The notes beneath the pieces were generated by a model. It was not told the DNA's origin. It did no database searches and was given only the letters and a program-made list of their open reading frames with translations. From Pseudeuparius sepicola (Eukaryota; Arthropoda; Insecta; Coleoptera; Anthribidae), in assembly GCA_963920635.1 (NCBI GenBank), contig OY987301.1:19510501-19574500 (forward strand): a stretch of 64,000 bases of DNA, given 5' to 3'. The first letter of the stretch is position 1, and the number at the start of each line of letters is the position of its first letter. A program made the translations under genes and the position numbers. Below are positions 21,882 to 31,775 of the stretch, piece after piece.

Positions 21882-21926
21882 CATTGAGTAACCCTATATA
21901 GAATAAATAATATCCTTTACTCAATG
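21882..21926. repeat. Mini-palindrome CATTGAGTAA...TTACTCAATG
   Basis: CATTGAGTAA and TTTACTCAATG enclose about 24 AT-rich bases. Related copies lie at 24864-24910, 25091-25125 and 37397-37427. Confidence 0.7.
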
Positions 21927-22032
21927 GTACTTGTAATATTACTGAACTTAGACTAAAGATTCTAAAACCCGAAAAATTAGAAAAAAGTTTTATCCCAGGG
22001 AATTGTTCGTCAATTGCCGAAAATGACGTGTA

Positions 22033-22589
22033 CAGGGTGGGCCAAATTGGACACTTTTACTTTTAAAGGGAAACTCCTTATTTTGGACGGAGATAGACGA
22101 AAACTGATATCGGTGTATGAGGCTGATTATGATAAACTTAATAGCGAAAACCACAAATCGATATGTCACTGTTTTTGAGTTACAAGGCGTTTTTCAAAAC
22201 TGTGCGTTTTCGAAAAGTGGCCGTAACTTTTTTCGGGTTGAAAATTTTGTGTTTCTATAGCACCTTTTTACGTAGAATCCAATGCTGCTACTACATTTTT
22301 TTCATGTCAATGGTTTAAGAATTAGCGATGTAATTTTTTTTAAATTGAACATTCTGTATATTTTTGCATTTTTTAATAGAAAAATTACCATTCCAAAAAT
22401 ATATAACACTTTTCGAGAACGCACATTTTCGAAAAACGCCCTGTAACTCAAGAACGGTGACAGATATCGATTTGCGGTTTTCTCCAAGTTTATCATAAAA
22501 AATGAGCCTCAGACACCGATATCAGTTCTTGTCTATCTCCATCAAAAATAGGAGTTTCCCTTTAAAAGTGCCCAATTCGGCCCACCCTG
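22033..22589. mobile_element. Foldback MITE, TA target site, CAGGGTGGGCC termini
   Basis: Ends CAGGGTGGGCCAAATTGG and CCAATTCGGCCCACCCTG, flanked by TA at 22031-22032 and 22590-22591. The inverted similarity runs inward through AAAGGGAAACTCC / GGAGTTTCCCTTT, GATATCG and CGAAAAGTG-type words, giving arms of about 250 bp. Same terminus class as 119-1285. Open frames inside are repeat artefacts. It ends about 480 bp upstream of the CFAP206 start codon. Confidence 0.8.
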
Positions 22590-22591
22590 TA

Positions 22592-23072
22592 CATTCGACA
22601 TCAGCCCAGGAGGAATCAGAAGTCGAAAATTTTGAAATTGACAAAACCAAGAGGTGGATTTTTTATCCTTGGTTGTTTCTCAAATGGAGTTTGTAACTTT
22701 TCACTTTATTTCAGCAAATTATTGATCATACAAAATAAAAATTAATTATATTTGCATAATTTACATACAGTGCCATCAATGGTTTTTTATTTATGTATTT
22801 TTAATTCTCTCGGTATGCGTAATTATCCTGTAAAAGGCGTAATCAAGTATATGCATCGATAAAATAGCATATGTCACCTCATATTTCAAATATTTTGCAA
22901 ACTAGTTTTTTGTGTCATATTTTTTTAACATAACTCGCCCGCCTTGTGCGTTCTATTTCAATTTTATTGATCAAATAATAAGGGTCGTATATCCTTTGGT
23001 ATTGGTGACAGCAAGTTGTTCCAAACTAGTGGATAGAGTGAATATTTTTCTGGAATATCTTACTATAAGACA
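22592..23072 (+). promoter_or_regulatory. Upstream region of CFAP206
   Basis: About 480 bp between the preceding MITE and the ATG, so the proximal promoter and 5' UTR must lie in or near here. I see no convincing TATA box or other named element. The start context is AGACAATG. Confidence 0.3.
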
Positions 23073-23177
23073 ATGAACATCGACAGTGATGCTTACATAA
23101 GGAATATCGTAAGAGAGATCGTGAGAGAATGCAACATTTTGAAGATAAAAACGAATCCGAACTTTATAGCATATTTT
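23073..23177 (+). CDS. CFAP206: CFAP206 exon 1
   Basis: Residues 1-35, phase 0, ending at donor TTT|GTAAGT. The ATG is chosen because the peptide that follows (MNIDSDAYIRNIVREI) aligns with the start of vertebrate CFAP206 as I recall it, and no longer upstream frame is needed. Confidence 0.85.
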
Positions 23178-26100
23178 GTAAGTATTTTCCAGGGTATTAT
23201 ACCTACTTTATTTCATACACGTGCGTATTGCAGAAATCGATTTTAAACGTGGTGTGTGCTTGGTTATTTTGTAGTGTGTGTGCCATAAATAGATTATATC
23301 ATTTGATCAAAAAGGATACTTCTTTACTCCAGTCAAAAATATATTATATCTTTGCTCCAGTGTATTTCTTAAAGGTAGATATAATCATACTTTTTTCTCT
23401 GTAAAATTATTAAGACTGAAAGTTCACGCGTAGTAGGTATAAGACTATAATCAACAAAAAATATTTTTACGGCTCTAACATAAAATTTGCAAATTTTTAT
23501 TCAGTATAAATAATAGTACCCCCTCCATTGGTCGTAAATTAAATTTCTTTCTAGAGGAATGCCAAATTTCTGTATAATAGCCAAACCTAAATTTATTCTC
23601 CATCTTGTTAAAAAAAAAACGGTTATTTGGTGTTGTATCTAATTTCTCAGTTGCTTTTGAGATAAACAGATTCTTTCTTATTATAAAATTATTGAGATAA
23701 TTGTTCCGGTAGACCCTATACAGGGTAACGGAACCTCTGAAAAGCGTCTAATTTGGGACACCCTGTACATCCTTGAAAATATAGCGCGAAGTTAATAATA
23801 AGAGAAAAATAATTTTCAGGTGAAACTGCTACTTCTGAATCCAAATTGGGGCATCACAAGCGACTCTATCGTCACAAGAGACAATGTCCAAGAGTTCGTC
23901 AAATATGTAGTAGAAGAACTAAACGATTCTAAGACGAAACCCAAACTTCTCACTCTCAAAATGCAGTTTTTCTATTCTTGCAGTATGGAGAACATTAGAG
24001 AAGCCGTCAAACAGAACAGATCTCAACTAAGGAGTAGACTACGGCTCCTAAAGAAAAATATTATAAAGGAAAACGATTTGTCAGAGAAGGATGATTATCA
24101 ATTATTTTATAGAAAGATTACCTTTTATATCACACTTTTATCTGGATTAGGCAATCCTGAGTTGGAACTAGTAAGAAATTATACCGTAGCGTCGTTGACT
24201 GTAGCGTTGACTGAAGAATCAGTCAATGACCGTAGTTACTAAATATTCATTTTTTAAATACCTACGTCCGGCGATCATATAAGCAAAGATCATGATATTC
24301 GAGTATTATTGATCTTTGATATAAGTAAACATTAAGGCTCAATGTACAGCAGGTACGTGGTGATTCAACATTTTGACCCATAAAATGGCTTTTTTCGATC
24401 TGTAGAGAGCAACACGCGTAATTTTAAATTTTTGGTCAATACAAATTTTAATTTAAGTAATTACTCAAATTTTGAGACAAAAATTATTTGAAAATATTTA
24501 TCACAATGGCCGTTATTAGGCTTTTTGCGCAAATGCTTATAACGGCCATTGTGACAAATATTTTTAAATAATTTTTGTCTCAAAATGTGAGTATAATTAC
24601 CTAGATTAAAATTTGTATTGACCAAAGTTTAAAATTATGCGTGTTGCTCGCTACAGATCGAAAAAAGCCATTTTATGGGTCAAAATGTTGAATCACCACG
24701 CACGTGGTGTACATTGAGTCTTAAGAAAACGGCCCAAAAACTATTAAAATCTGGGAAGTAACAAAAAAGTTAAAACCTCCTTAGGGGCCATAAATACACA
24801 ACTTTTTTATATGAATTTGTGACACATTTCGATGGTATAAAACTTTTTCTAAACTATAATATTCTATTGAGTAAAGGATATATTATTTATTCTATATACT
24901 CATACTCAATCGTTGTATATGTACAGCAACAATATTTAAACGATGTTTCGATTGTTTCAAAAGCTTCATAAATTTTAAGGAAAGCTTTAGTTTGATTATG
25001 AACTTGGGCCTTGGAGTAATAATGTTGAGAAAAATCTGAAATTTGTCAAAAATTGGAATAGTGGCAAAATTGTCTGTGTCTGGCTTATATCATTGAGTAA
25101 ACCCTATTTATTCCTTTACTCAATGCTTATATGTTGTTTGAGCGCTTTAATCTCAATACCGTGGGCTAAATCCTTATATGTATAGACCCGGGAGATAGTG
25201 ACAGACTTTTGGACGTGATTTTACTCAGTGCCTTGCAAATGGCATTATCTAAATCTTGAGTATATTCTCACAATAATAAGGTATGAATTAGAGAGTCATC
25301 CTGGATTCTTCTATGAAAAACCATAGACATACCGTTAGCGTGGGCCCAAAGTGCTATTATCGTCACGTGAACTTGTATATATTTTAATAATTCATTTTTC
25401 CACGTCTCTGAACAGGCTGCCAATGAGAAGTATGCAAGTTCTTGTTATGAAACTACTGAAAAAAGGATGGCATACCGTCTGCGCATGTCCAAGTACAGTT
25501 TAAATTGAATGTTATTTAATAATTTAAACGATTTATTCGATGTAAAGTGTACTTGGACATGCGCAAATGGTATGCCATCTTTTATTCAGCAGTTTTATGA
25601 CAAGAACTTACATACTTATTATTGGCAGATTGTTCAGAAACGTGGAAAAATTAAGTATTAATTAAAATACAAGTTCACGTCACAATAACATCCCTTAGAC
25701 CCACGCAGGGACTCTCTTACTTTAAGGGCCCACGTTAACGGCGTGCCTATGGTTTTCCGAGGAATATTCTATTTTGAACTTCATCATAAATCATGGCAAC
25801 CTGACTAAAATCATATCAAAACACATATTTTTCGAATAAATGAAAACTCATCACTTTTCCATATGAAGAACCCCGGATGACTCTCTGATTCATACCTTAT
25901 TATTGTGAGAATATACGCAACATAATGCCCTTTGAAAGGCATACTGAGTAAAATCACGTCCAAAAATCTGTCACTATCTCCCGATCTATTAGCCCACATT
26001 AAAAGATTGCCGGTATCGTTCTTTTCTTTTCAGGTTTACGAAGAAGCTTTAGCTGCCTTCAAAAGCATTTGCTCAGAAGGCGAGCTAAGAGATTTTACAA

Positions 26101-29100
26101 TGTCCAGCGATCTGGAAAAAGAAGAACTTTTAGAAAACTATACCAAAATTGTTACAGGCATTCGATTATTCAACAAGCACTGCGATAAAGGTGGCGAAGG
26201 AATAGAAGATCGTAAGTTATTACCTTATTATGTAGTGTCATTTTTGGCCTTTTAACAATACTCTTCATTTGCAGTTCCAGACCTATTGAATAAAGCAATC
26301 GCCGCACTCAGAGAAGATCTTCAAAATGCATTGATATCAATAATGGATGGTGTGAACTTATTGACCACTCTTATTGATAAATGTTATGTTCTAACTCCGA
26401 CTGAACGCGGGTATGAAATGGTGTACGAAGCGCCTCTTGTTACTACCTCTAGGACCCGATTTTTTGAAATAGAACACACAAAAGAATTGTTGATTCTTTA
26501 TAGGCAATATGAACTTCTCATGAGGTTAGGTTATTTTGAATGTATCGTCGGTGTTATAAAAGTTTATATTTTCAGACAAATGATGGAACAGTTTACAAAG
26601 CTTCAACATCAAAGTAAAATGATATTTAAAGACATAGAACATAAGCTGAAGAAAATCCACACAGCAATACATTTAAGGATAGCAATACCAATTGGAATAG
26701 TATTTGTAAGACACATTATTATCGCAAAATGTTAATGACTTATACGAATATTTCGTTCTCACGTAGCCACTATTTGTCGACTTAGCAGAGTCCTGGACTG
26801 GACTCCAAGACCAAGTGATTGTACTTACCAGGCTGAATGAAATTTTGCAACATTTGAATACATTTGCGATGGAGGCGGGATATTTCAAGGAATTCTATGA
26901 GACTGTATTGGGCAATAACAAATCGTTGACTGATGTTGAAAGACTTGAAGCTACAGTGGACTGTGTTCTTCGAGTTGAGGGGGACAACAAGGCAACACTG
27001 GTCAACCTTGAGAATTTTCACTTGAACATAGATACACAGTTACAGGTAATAAATATATGCTAAAATTTTTGAATGGTCCAATCACATATTGCACTCGATG
27101 GCTCCCATCACATACTTTATTTGTGATGATTTTAAAAACTCGCCCTACCTAATATTAAAATAAGCAAAGTGTAAGCCATCATAGTTGCTTCTGGGTGGAT
27201 CAGTTGTCTATCTAGTTCATGTCTTCGACTAGCTTTATTACAAATAAATACAAAAAATTGTTTCTAATCTACATGCAACTGGATTTAAGCGAGTAGATAG
27301 GTAAAATAGGTGTAAGTTAAATCGAGATTTGCATTGGTTTCTAGAATTTTTATTGTTCCGATATTTTTTTTTAACAAAACTTGGTACAAGGTCGCAGAGA
27401 TGCCCAATCCAGTGGAGTAATCAGAATTTTTATAAAAATATTCCTAATATAATTTGTCCAATTCTGACTCAAAAGGTATTTCCTAGTAGGTCTTGAGTTT
27501 TTAAAATAAAATGTGCCGTTTTGCCCTAAAGTACAGTTTTTGATGACCTATCACCTATCGTTACTCGATCAAAACGTACGATCATGCAGCTCTCTGTTGC
27601 AGTATCATGGATTTTGTCCATGGAAACTCGTGGAAACTGATGGTGCCTTAATACCGGGAAATTCAAATATGGGCATTTTGACTTATCAAAAACTGAATTA
27701 TGTGTTTTCTACACCAGAAGCAGGAGCTGTGTTTTCAAAACAGCCCGAAGAGTGAGTTTAATCACAGTATAACCAGCGGCCGGACTGTAAATTCCGATCT
27801 TTAAATTCAGCAATAGTTTTTTTCCTAACAAGTGCAGAAAGTCGTACTTTTCCGCAAGCGACTGCAGTTGAGCGAACTTCAATGTAGTGCACTTTCTCCA
27901 AGAGAGAAACAACATTTTTTTCTACCGGAGTTTTTTATTTCTACTTCTAAACGCTTGGACTTATCGCCTGCTCCAACCCTACTCAAGGCTATTCTACGTC
28001 AGGTGAAACAGGACCGTATTTAGTAAACAAAGGGAATAAAAGTGGATATAAACTTTTTATGGTCCAATGTCCTGTTGGAAATCGGAAAAAGTATCTAGTC
28101 CTCTGTCCAAGACGGTTACGGTTACACCAGGGTAAGCTGAGAGCAAGCTAAATTGAAGTTAGTCAAAGCGCGGGAGCCTGGCTACTGGTTATACTGTGGA
28201 TTAATGATATACCTAATACCTACAATTGTTTTAACTTACTAATTTCAATGGTTCCACTTGTAGCTATGTCATGCATCTTTTGAGTCTGGCTAGGAAGAGA
28301 CCACAACTCATAAATTTTTTAAACCTTAAAGAACATTTGCAAAATGTGACAAATATAGGAAGGTAAATAAGTATACGTAGAACAAAGTCTTCTCAGCCAG
28401 TCTAAGTCTAAGAGGACTGTGTGGGAACTTGGTGCTTTCTTGTCGCAGGTCACAGCATAGCACTCATAACTGGCTGAGCAAACTTTACAATAGAATATGT
28501 TTTTCTGAACAAATTATATCTAAGCAAATGCATTGTATATTTATGTAAACGTGGTAAATTCTAGTTAAAATAGTAGATATTGACTCGTATTTTGTTCTAT
28601 GCCTTTCAGGCCCATCAGCAATAACCAATTGCATATATTATTATAATTATTAAGGAATATATATTATTGCGAATAAAATGTCATCAATTTTAGATTAGTC
28701 GAAGAAGCTGAAGAAGTGATACAATGCGCAAATAAAGCAATACAAACCGCTTATTTTCACCCAGAACCAGATGAAGAAATCAATTCAAAATACAAATGGA
28801 ACATCTGGGACTACAAGAGAGAAGCTCTAACTACGGTCTGTTTTAGTCAAAAACACCAAGCAAGAATATTTTGTTTTGGTTTTTAGGCTAGCGCTACCAT
28901 GCACAAAACTCACAGCACCCAAACAGACAAATCCTATAGCAAAAACTCAATGGGCACCCAAACTTACGTTCCGAAAGAAGCCCCACAACAAACCCGGAGG
29001 GACAACTACACAAATGTACCAAGGCCGTCTGTTTATATTTATGGCCTCAGGGGAAGGAAAGATGACAAACAGTTTAAAATTCACCTTACTCGCCCTGTAC

Positions 29101-29108
29101 GGGAGTAG
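23073..29108 (+). CDS. CFAP206: CFAP206, radial-spoke docking protein of motile cilia (complete, 10 exons)
   Basis: Ten exons join into an uninterrupted 656-codon frame: 23073-23177, 23820-24170, 26034-26211, 26275-26524, 26576-26705, 26767-27045, 27537-27751, 28264-28362, 28694-28835 and 28887-29108. Vertebrate CFAP206 is about 620 residues. The order of conserved blocks matches from end to end: IVREI near residue 13, KIVTGIRLFN...KGGEGI near 195-210, IRIAIP-type motif near 330, SW-TGLQD near 347, QYHGFCPW...TDGALIPGN...GIL near 462, a C-terminal STQTD repeat, and a final VPRP...GLRG...LTR. The family (formerly DUF3508) docks radial spoke 2 to the axonemal doublet; in insects the tissues concerned would be sperm and possibly ciliated sensory neurons (inference). 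Introns range from 51 nt to 1863 nt and several carry transposons. No stop or frameshift was seen. Confidence 0.93.
23715..23775. repeat. Remnant with CAGGGTAAC and ACACCCTG ends, CFAP206 intron 1
   Basis: CTATACAGGGTAACGG and GGGACACCCTGTACATCC lie 40 bp apart in inverted orientation, the terminus words of the TA-type MITE class. Probably a heavily deleted element. Confidence 0.4.
23820..24170 (+). CDS. CFAP206: CFAP206 exon 2
   Basis: Residues 36-152, phase 0-0, acceptor TTTTCAG|GTG, donor CTA|GTAAGA. Encodes VKLLLLNPNWGI and SGLGNPELEL, both conserved in the family. The open frame runs on into the intron as far as 24242, but homology ends at the donor. Confidence 0.9.
24332..24724. mobile_element. 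piggyBac-like foldback MITE in CFAP206 intron 2
   Basis: TTAA at 24332-24335 and 24721-24724 flank inverted ends GGCTCAATGTACA and TGTACATTGAGTC. Inverted similarity continues to the centre (TGATTCAACATTTTGACCC / GGGTCAAAATGTTGAATCA; AACGGCCATTGTGA / TCACAATGGCCGTT), arms about 180 bp. Non-coding. Confidence 0.85.
24864..24910. repeat. Mini-palindrome, copy 2 of the CATTGAGTAA family
   Basis: ATTGAGTAAAGGATAT...TACTCAAT; its AT-rich core (TATTATTTATTCTATAT) is the reverse complement of the core of the copy at 21882-21926. Confidence 0.65.
25091..25125. repeat. Mini-palindrome, copy 3 of the CATTGAGTAA family
   Basis: CATTGAGTAA and CCTTTACTCAATG enclose 12 bases. Confidence 0.65.
25181..25989. 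mobile_element. 809-bp foldback element in CFAP206 intron 2 (copy A)
   Basis: Ends TATAGACCCGGGAGATAGTG and CACTATCTCCCGATCTAT are inverted repeats and the two halves pair along their length (ATTTTACTCAG / CTGAGTAAAAT; AAGTACAG... / ...GTACTT; GGCATACCGT / ATGGTATGCC). A second copy of similar length is at 49982-50787. The + frame 25932-26255 starts inside the right arm and reads into exon 3, which is accidental. Confidence 0.8.
26034..26211 (+). CDS. CFAP206: CFAP206 exon 3
   Basis: Residues 153-212, acceptor TTTTCAG|GTT, donor ATC|GTAAGT, leaving one base. Carries IVTGIRLFN and KGGEGIED, the best conserved block of the protein. It begins 44 bp after the end of the foldback at 25181-25989, so its branch point and pyrimidine tract lie in that short gap or in the element. 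Confidence 0.92.
26275..26524 (+). CDS. CFAP206: CFAP206 exon 4
   Basis: Residues 212-295, acceptor TTTGCAG|TTC, donor ATGAG|GTTAGG. Ends in the RQYELLM block, helical in character. The frame stays open across the following 51-nt intron. Confidence 0.85.
26576..26705 (+). CDS. CFAP206: CFAP206 exon 5
   Basis: Residues 295-338, acceptor TTTTCAG|ACA, donor TTT|GTAAGA. Lysine-rich helical segment ending in the conserved RIAIPIG motif. Confidence 0.85.
26767..27045 (+). CDS. CFAP206: CFAP206 exon 6
   Basis: Residues 339-431, phase 0-0, acceptor CACGTAG|CCA, donor CAG|GTAATA. Begins PLFVDLAESWTGLQDQ, matching the family's F-x-x-L-x-x-x-W-x-x-L-Q-D block. Confidence 0.88.
27537..27751 (+). CDS. 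CFAP206: CFAP206 exon 7
   Basis: Residues 432-503, acceptor GTACAG|TTT, donor GAAGA|GTGAGT. Contains QYHGFCPW, TDGALIPGN and GILTYQ, a highly conserved block. The 3' part is certain; the first ten or so codons depend on the chosen acceptor. Confidence 0.85.
27758..28204. mobile_element. piggyBac-like MITE in CFAP206 intron 7
   Basis: TTAA at 27758-27761 and 28201-28204. The ends share CACAGTATAACCAG in inverted orientation (27763 onward; 28184 to 28198), one base offset at the tip. A block at 27812-27858 (TCCTAACAAGTGCAGAAAGT, GTACTTTTCCGC) recurs just beyond the gene at 29290-29331, so a related element probably lies there too. Confidence 0.7.
28264..28362 (+). CDS. CFAP206: CFAP206 exon 8
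   Basis: Residues 503-536, acceptor CTTGTAG|CTA, donor GAAG|GTAAAT. Encodes YVMHLLSLARKRPQLINFL, equivalent to the I-x-x-x-R-x-x-A segment followed by L-I-x-L-L in other family members. Confidence 0.85.
28694..28835 (+). CDS. CFAP206: CFAP206 exon 9
   Basis: Residues 536-583, acceptor ATTTTAG|ATT, donor ACG|GTCTGT. Encodes the acidic EEAEEVIQ stretch and the W-N-x-W-D/E-x-x-R-x-x-A motif. The donor is weak at +3 and +4, but it keeps the frame and preserves the spacing to the next conserved motif exactly. Confidence 0.85.
28887..29108 (+). CDS. CFAP206: CFAP206 exon 10 (terminal)
   Basis: Residues 584-656 and stop TAG, acceptor TTTTTAG|GCT. Carries two S/T-x-Q-T repeats (HSTQTD, MGTQTY) and the family C-terminus VPRPSVYIYGLRG...HLTR. 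Confidence 0.92.
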   Translation, partial: ASATMHKTHSTQTDKSYSKNSMGTQTYVPKEAPQQTRRDNYTNVPRPSVYIYGLRGRKDDKQFKIHLTRPVRE

Positions 29109-29144
29109 ATTTTTTTATTGTTTATTTTTAGGATTTTCTTACAA

Positions 29145-29150
29145 AATAAA
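29145..29150 (+). terminator. CFAP206 polyadenylation signal
   Basis: AATAAA 37 bases after the TAG stop at 29106-29108, followed by a GT/T-rich stretch (GTGAGAAATGTATTTTTATTTG). It implies a very short 3' UTR. Confidence 0.7.
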
Positions 29151-29289
29151 GTGAGAAATGTATTTTTATTTGTTTATTACATATACATTTAATTGACCCT
29201 CTACATGTGAAACGAATTGCAAATTCATGTCCTACTTGGTAAGAGGATAGGTATTCTTGAAAAACGTGCAAAGTGCTATTTATTACATA

Positions 29290-29450
29290 AATAGTTATTT
29301 TCCTAACAAGTGCAGAAAGTGGTACTTTTCCGCGCACTCAACTGCAATTACAGAGTAGTACCGTTGAGTGAAATAATCACTCAACCCTATTACCGAGAAG
29401 AGAAGACACTTTTTGCGAGAGTTATTAAAATGTTTCTACCAGCGTACTGA
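29290..29450. repeat. Block related to the intron-7 MITE
   Basis: TTTTCCTAACAAGTGCAGAA and GTACTTTTCCGC match 27812-27858. It also holds the short hairpin GTTGAGTGA-AATAA-TCACTCAAC at 29364-29386. No TTAA-bounded ends were found. Confidence 0.45.
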
Positions 29451-29499
29451 TTTCAGTGCGGAAAATTCGCATTTGCCACACTGTGCGAAAATATGTCGA

Positions 29500-29830
29500 A
29501 ACTTTCGAAATTTAAAGAAATTTTCGCGAAATATTCGAAACTTACAATGTGATGTTGAAATTTAAAGAAAGTTTCACGTGAAAATTTCGCAATAATTTCC
29601 TCTAGAAATTTTCGCGAAACTTTCGAAATTTAAAGAAAATTTCGCGAAATATTTGAAACTTTCAACGTGATGTTGAAATTGATGAAATTTAAAGAAAGTT
29701 TCACGTGAAAATTTCGCGATAATTTCCTATAGAAATTTTCGCGAAACTTTGAAATATTTGAAACTTTCAATGTGATGTTGAAATTGATGAAATTTAAAGA
29801 AAGTTTCACGTGACAATTTCGCAATCAATT
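29500..29830. repeat. ~127-bp tandem repeat rich in TTTCGCGAAA-type palindromes
   Basis: About two and a half units; TAGAAATTTTCGCGAAAC recurs 127 bp apart (29603 and 29730), with GAAATTTAAAGAAAGTTTCA and CAATGTGATGTTGAAATT in each unit. The - strand frame 29630-29824 is a repeat artefact. Related words (TTTCGCGAAA, GAAAGTTTCGCG) return at 30285-30490. Confidence 0.75.
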
Positions 29831-30284
29831 CTTATAAACAGTCCCCACCCAAGCCCAAAAATTATGTATGTGTATGAAGTGGCATAGCTATAGTTTCCCA
29901 GATAGAGATAGTAGTAGTACTAGCAAAGAATCATCTTTGGTACTTATTTATTAATCACAAAACATACAGAATGTATAGGTGACAAGTCAGATAAGACGTT
30001 ACGTTACGCTTGATTACCTCAGCAATTTTTAGGCTGTTGATGGTTCAAAAACTAAACTCTTGTAGTTTTTCCAAGAAACCGAATGCGGTAAAGAAAAAAC
30101 AATCGAGCAAAAAATATAAGTTTTGACCAAAAAACTATTTTTTTGAAAAAATCAAAATGACGGATTACAGCGGTTTTTGTTATAAATCATTAGTGGAACA
30201 AAAATTATGTTTATTTTGTTATAACACTTCCCCTTTTAGCAGCCGGCGCGGGCGCATCCAAATTAAATGAAGGGATGGCCTGCC

Positions 30285-30490
30285 GCATATGTTTTCGCGA
30301 AACTTTAATGAAATATATGAGAAAGTTTCGCGTTTTTAAGGAAATTTCTGAGAAAGTTTCGCGAAATTTATGAAGTGAAACTTTCCCTTAAAACTTTCGA
30401 AAATTTCACTGAAATTTCACTTCATGGGATAAGCGAAATATTTCACTTTTGAAAGTTTCAAATGTGAAAATTTCAAATGAAACTCTCAAA
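30285..30490. repeat. Second zone of GAAAGTTTCGCG words
   Basis: Irregular repetition of GAAACTTT, AGAAAGTTTCGCG and AAATTTCACT on both strands; same vocabulary as 29500-29830 but no fixed period. Possibly the other end of one element spanning 29500-30490. Confidence 0.5.
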
Positions 30491-31382
30491 CGGCATAACT
30501 CTACACTTGATTTTTAATAATTATAACAATATATTAAATTATGCGTCTTTCCATAATTATAGCCCGGAAAGTACATATTCATTATAATGATCGAGTGAAA
30601 GCAGTGAGTAAAGGAAATAATCATTTACTTAATGAAAGTTGGTGTCCATGGCCACCTGTGAAAACTATGGCCAAAAATCAATGAAATCCAAAATTTTCAA
30701 CCGCTGTAACTTTTTTATTTCGAGAGGTACCTACACTAAAAAGTATTAATGTGAAGATTGTTTAAGACTGTCCAAATTCCAAATAATATCAGTTAGATAA
30801 GACTCATTTTTTCTTAAAGCGAAATATCCCATTTAATTTCATGTGTCACACTTGCCGGTTTTTTCTGTATTTAGTATTTACTATAAGAAATTGAGAAAAA
30901 TCATTTCTAATATTTGTGATAGGCATTTTTGATACCCATACTTGATTATGATGTTACAAAGTAATCAAATATTTCAGTAATCCCTGCAACTAATGCCATA
31001 CATAAATTCTGTCAGTCAAATAGCCGATATATTTTGAGTGGGCCATATATAAACCACCCTGTATATTAATTACATTTGCTGTGCCAAGGAAGCAGTAGCA
31101 GCGTTATCTATGGATTTCACAGAGATAAGTATATTTTTTGTGTTACATGTTTTAATGATCAGTTTTGTTGCAAATGGAAATAAATAACTAACTTCCGGTA
31201 TTTTTGTCACATGAACTTTAATGTTAAAAATTATAGGTATGTGTATCCATACAAATTTTGTGGAGAACTTACAGTGCACTAAATACTCAACTACGTAGTG
31301 TCTTAAAAGAACTCTAGAACAAAACGAACCGTCAATTAAAAAACAACTTAAACTAAAGGTCAGTTCTTCTGAAGCTTAAAAA
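30491..31382. other. No gene recognised between the converging genes
   Basis: AT-rich. ACCACCCTGTATATTAAT near 31052 is a lone right terminus of the TA-type MITE class; its left partner was not found. Confidence 0.4.
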
Positions 31383-31388
31383 TTTAAT
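31383..31388 (-). terminator. Possible polyadenylation signal of the SWIB gene
   Basis: ATTAAA on the - strand about 118 bases after the stop codon. A common variant signal; no AATAAA lies closer. Confidence 0.35.
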
Positions 31389-31505
31389 TCTATATAAACA
31401 CTTTGTGTGGACTAACACACAGAAACTTTTACGAACACCCATCTGCTAACTATATGAAATACGTAAATGGAAATAAACTCTGAAACATTTACTGGGTGAA
31501 TACGC

Positions 31506-31775
31506 TTAACTGATGAAGTGATTTTTGAGGTACTTCATCATGCCGAAGGTCCTGAAACGCTTCATTCCGATAACTTTCATCAAGGCGTCATCGCAGATAG
31601 CATACTGTTTGTTCTTAGGATCGTAAAGATTCTTTTCTTTGATGATGGACCAAACCTTCTTGACCACTTCGTGACGTGCCATAGTGTCCTGGCCGACAAG
31701 AGCTGCCAACTGTGGGGAGAGTTGCATTTGTTTGGTGTATCCGCTGCCCTTTTTAGCTCCGCCGCCGCCTCCGCC
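31506..31775 (-). CDS. SWIB-domain gene exon 4 (terminal)
   Basis: Acceptor GTTGACAG|GGC, stop TAA at 31508-31506. Six glycines, then the SWIB domain ending MMKYLKNHFIS. Confidence 0.93.
   Translation of the reverse strand, partial: GGGGGGAKKGSGYTKQMQLSPQLAALVGQDTMARHEVVKKVWSIIKEKNLYDPKNKQYAICDDALMKVIGMKRFRTFGMMKYLKNHFIS

Noticed and set aside
25932..26255. Alternative CFAP206 start inside the foldback element
   Set aside because: The ATG in the transposon arm reads into exon 3 by chance, through the intron's pyrimidine tract; the canonical acceptor and upstream exons explain the protein fully.
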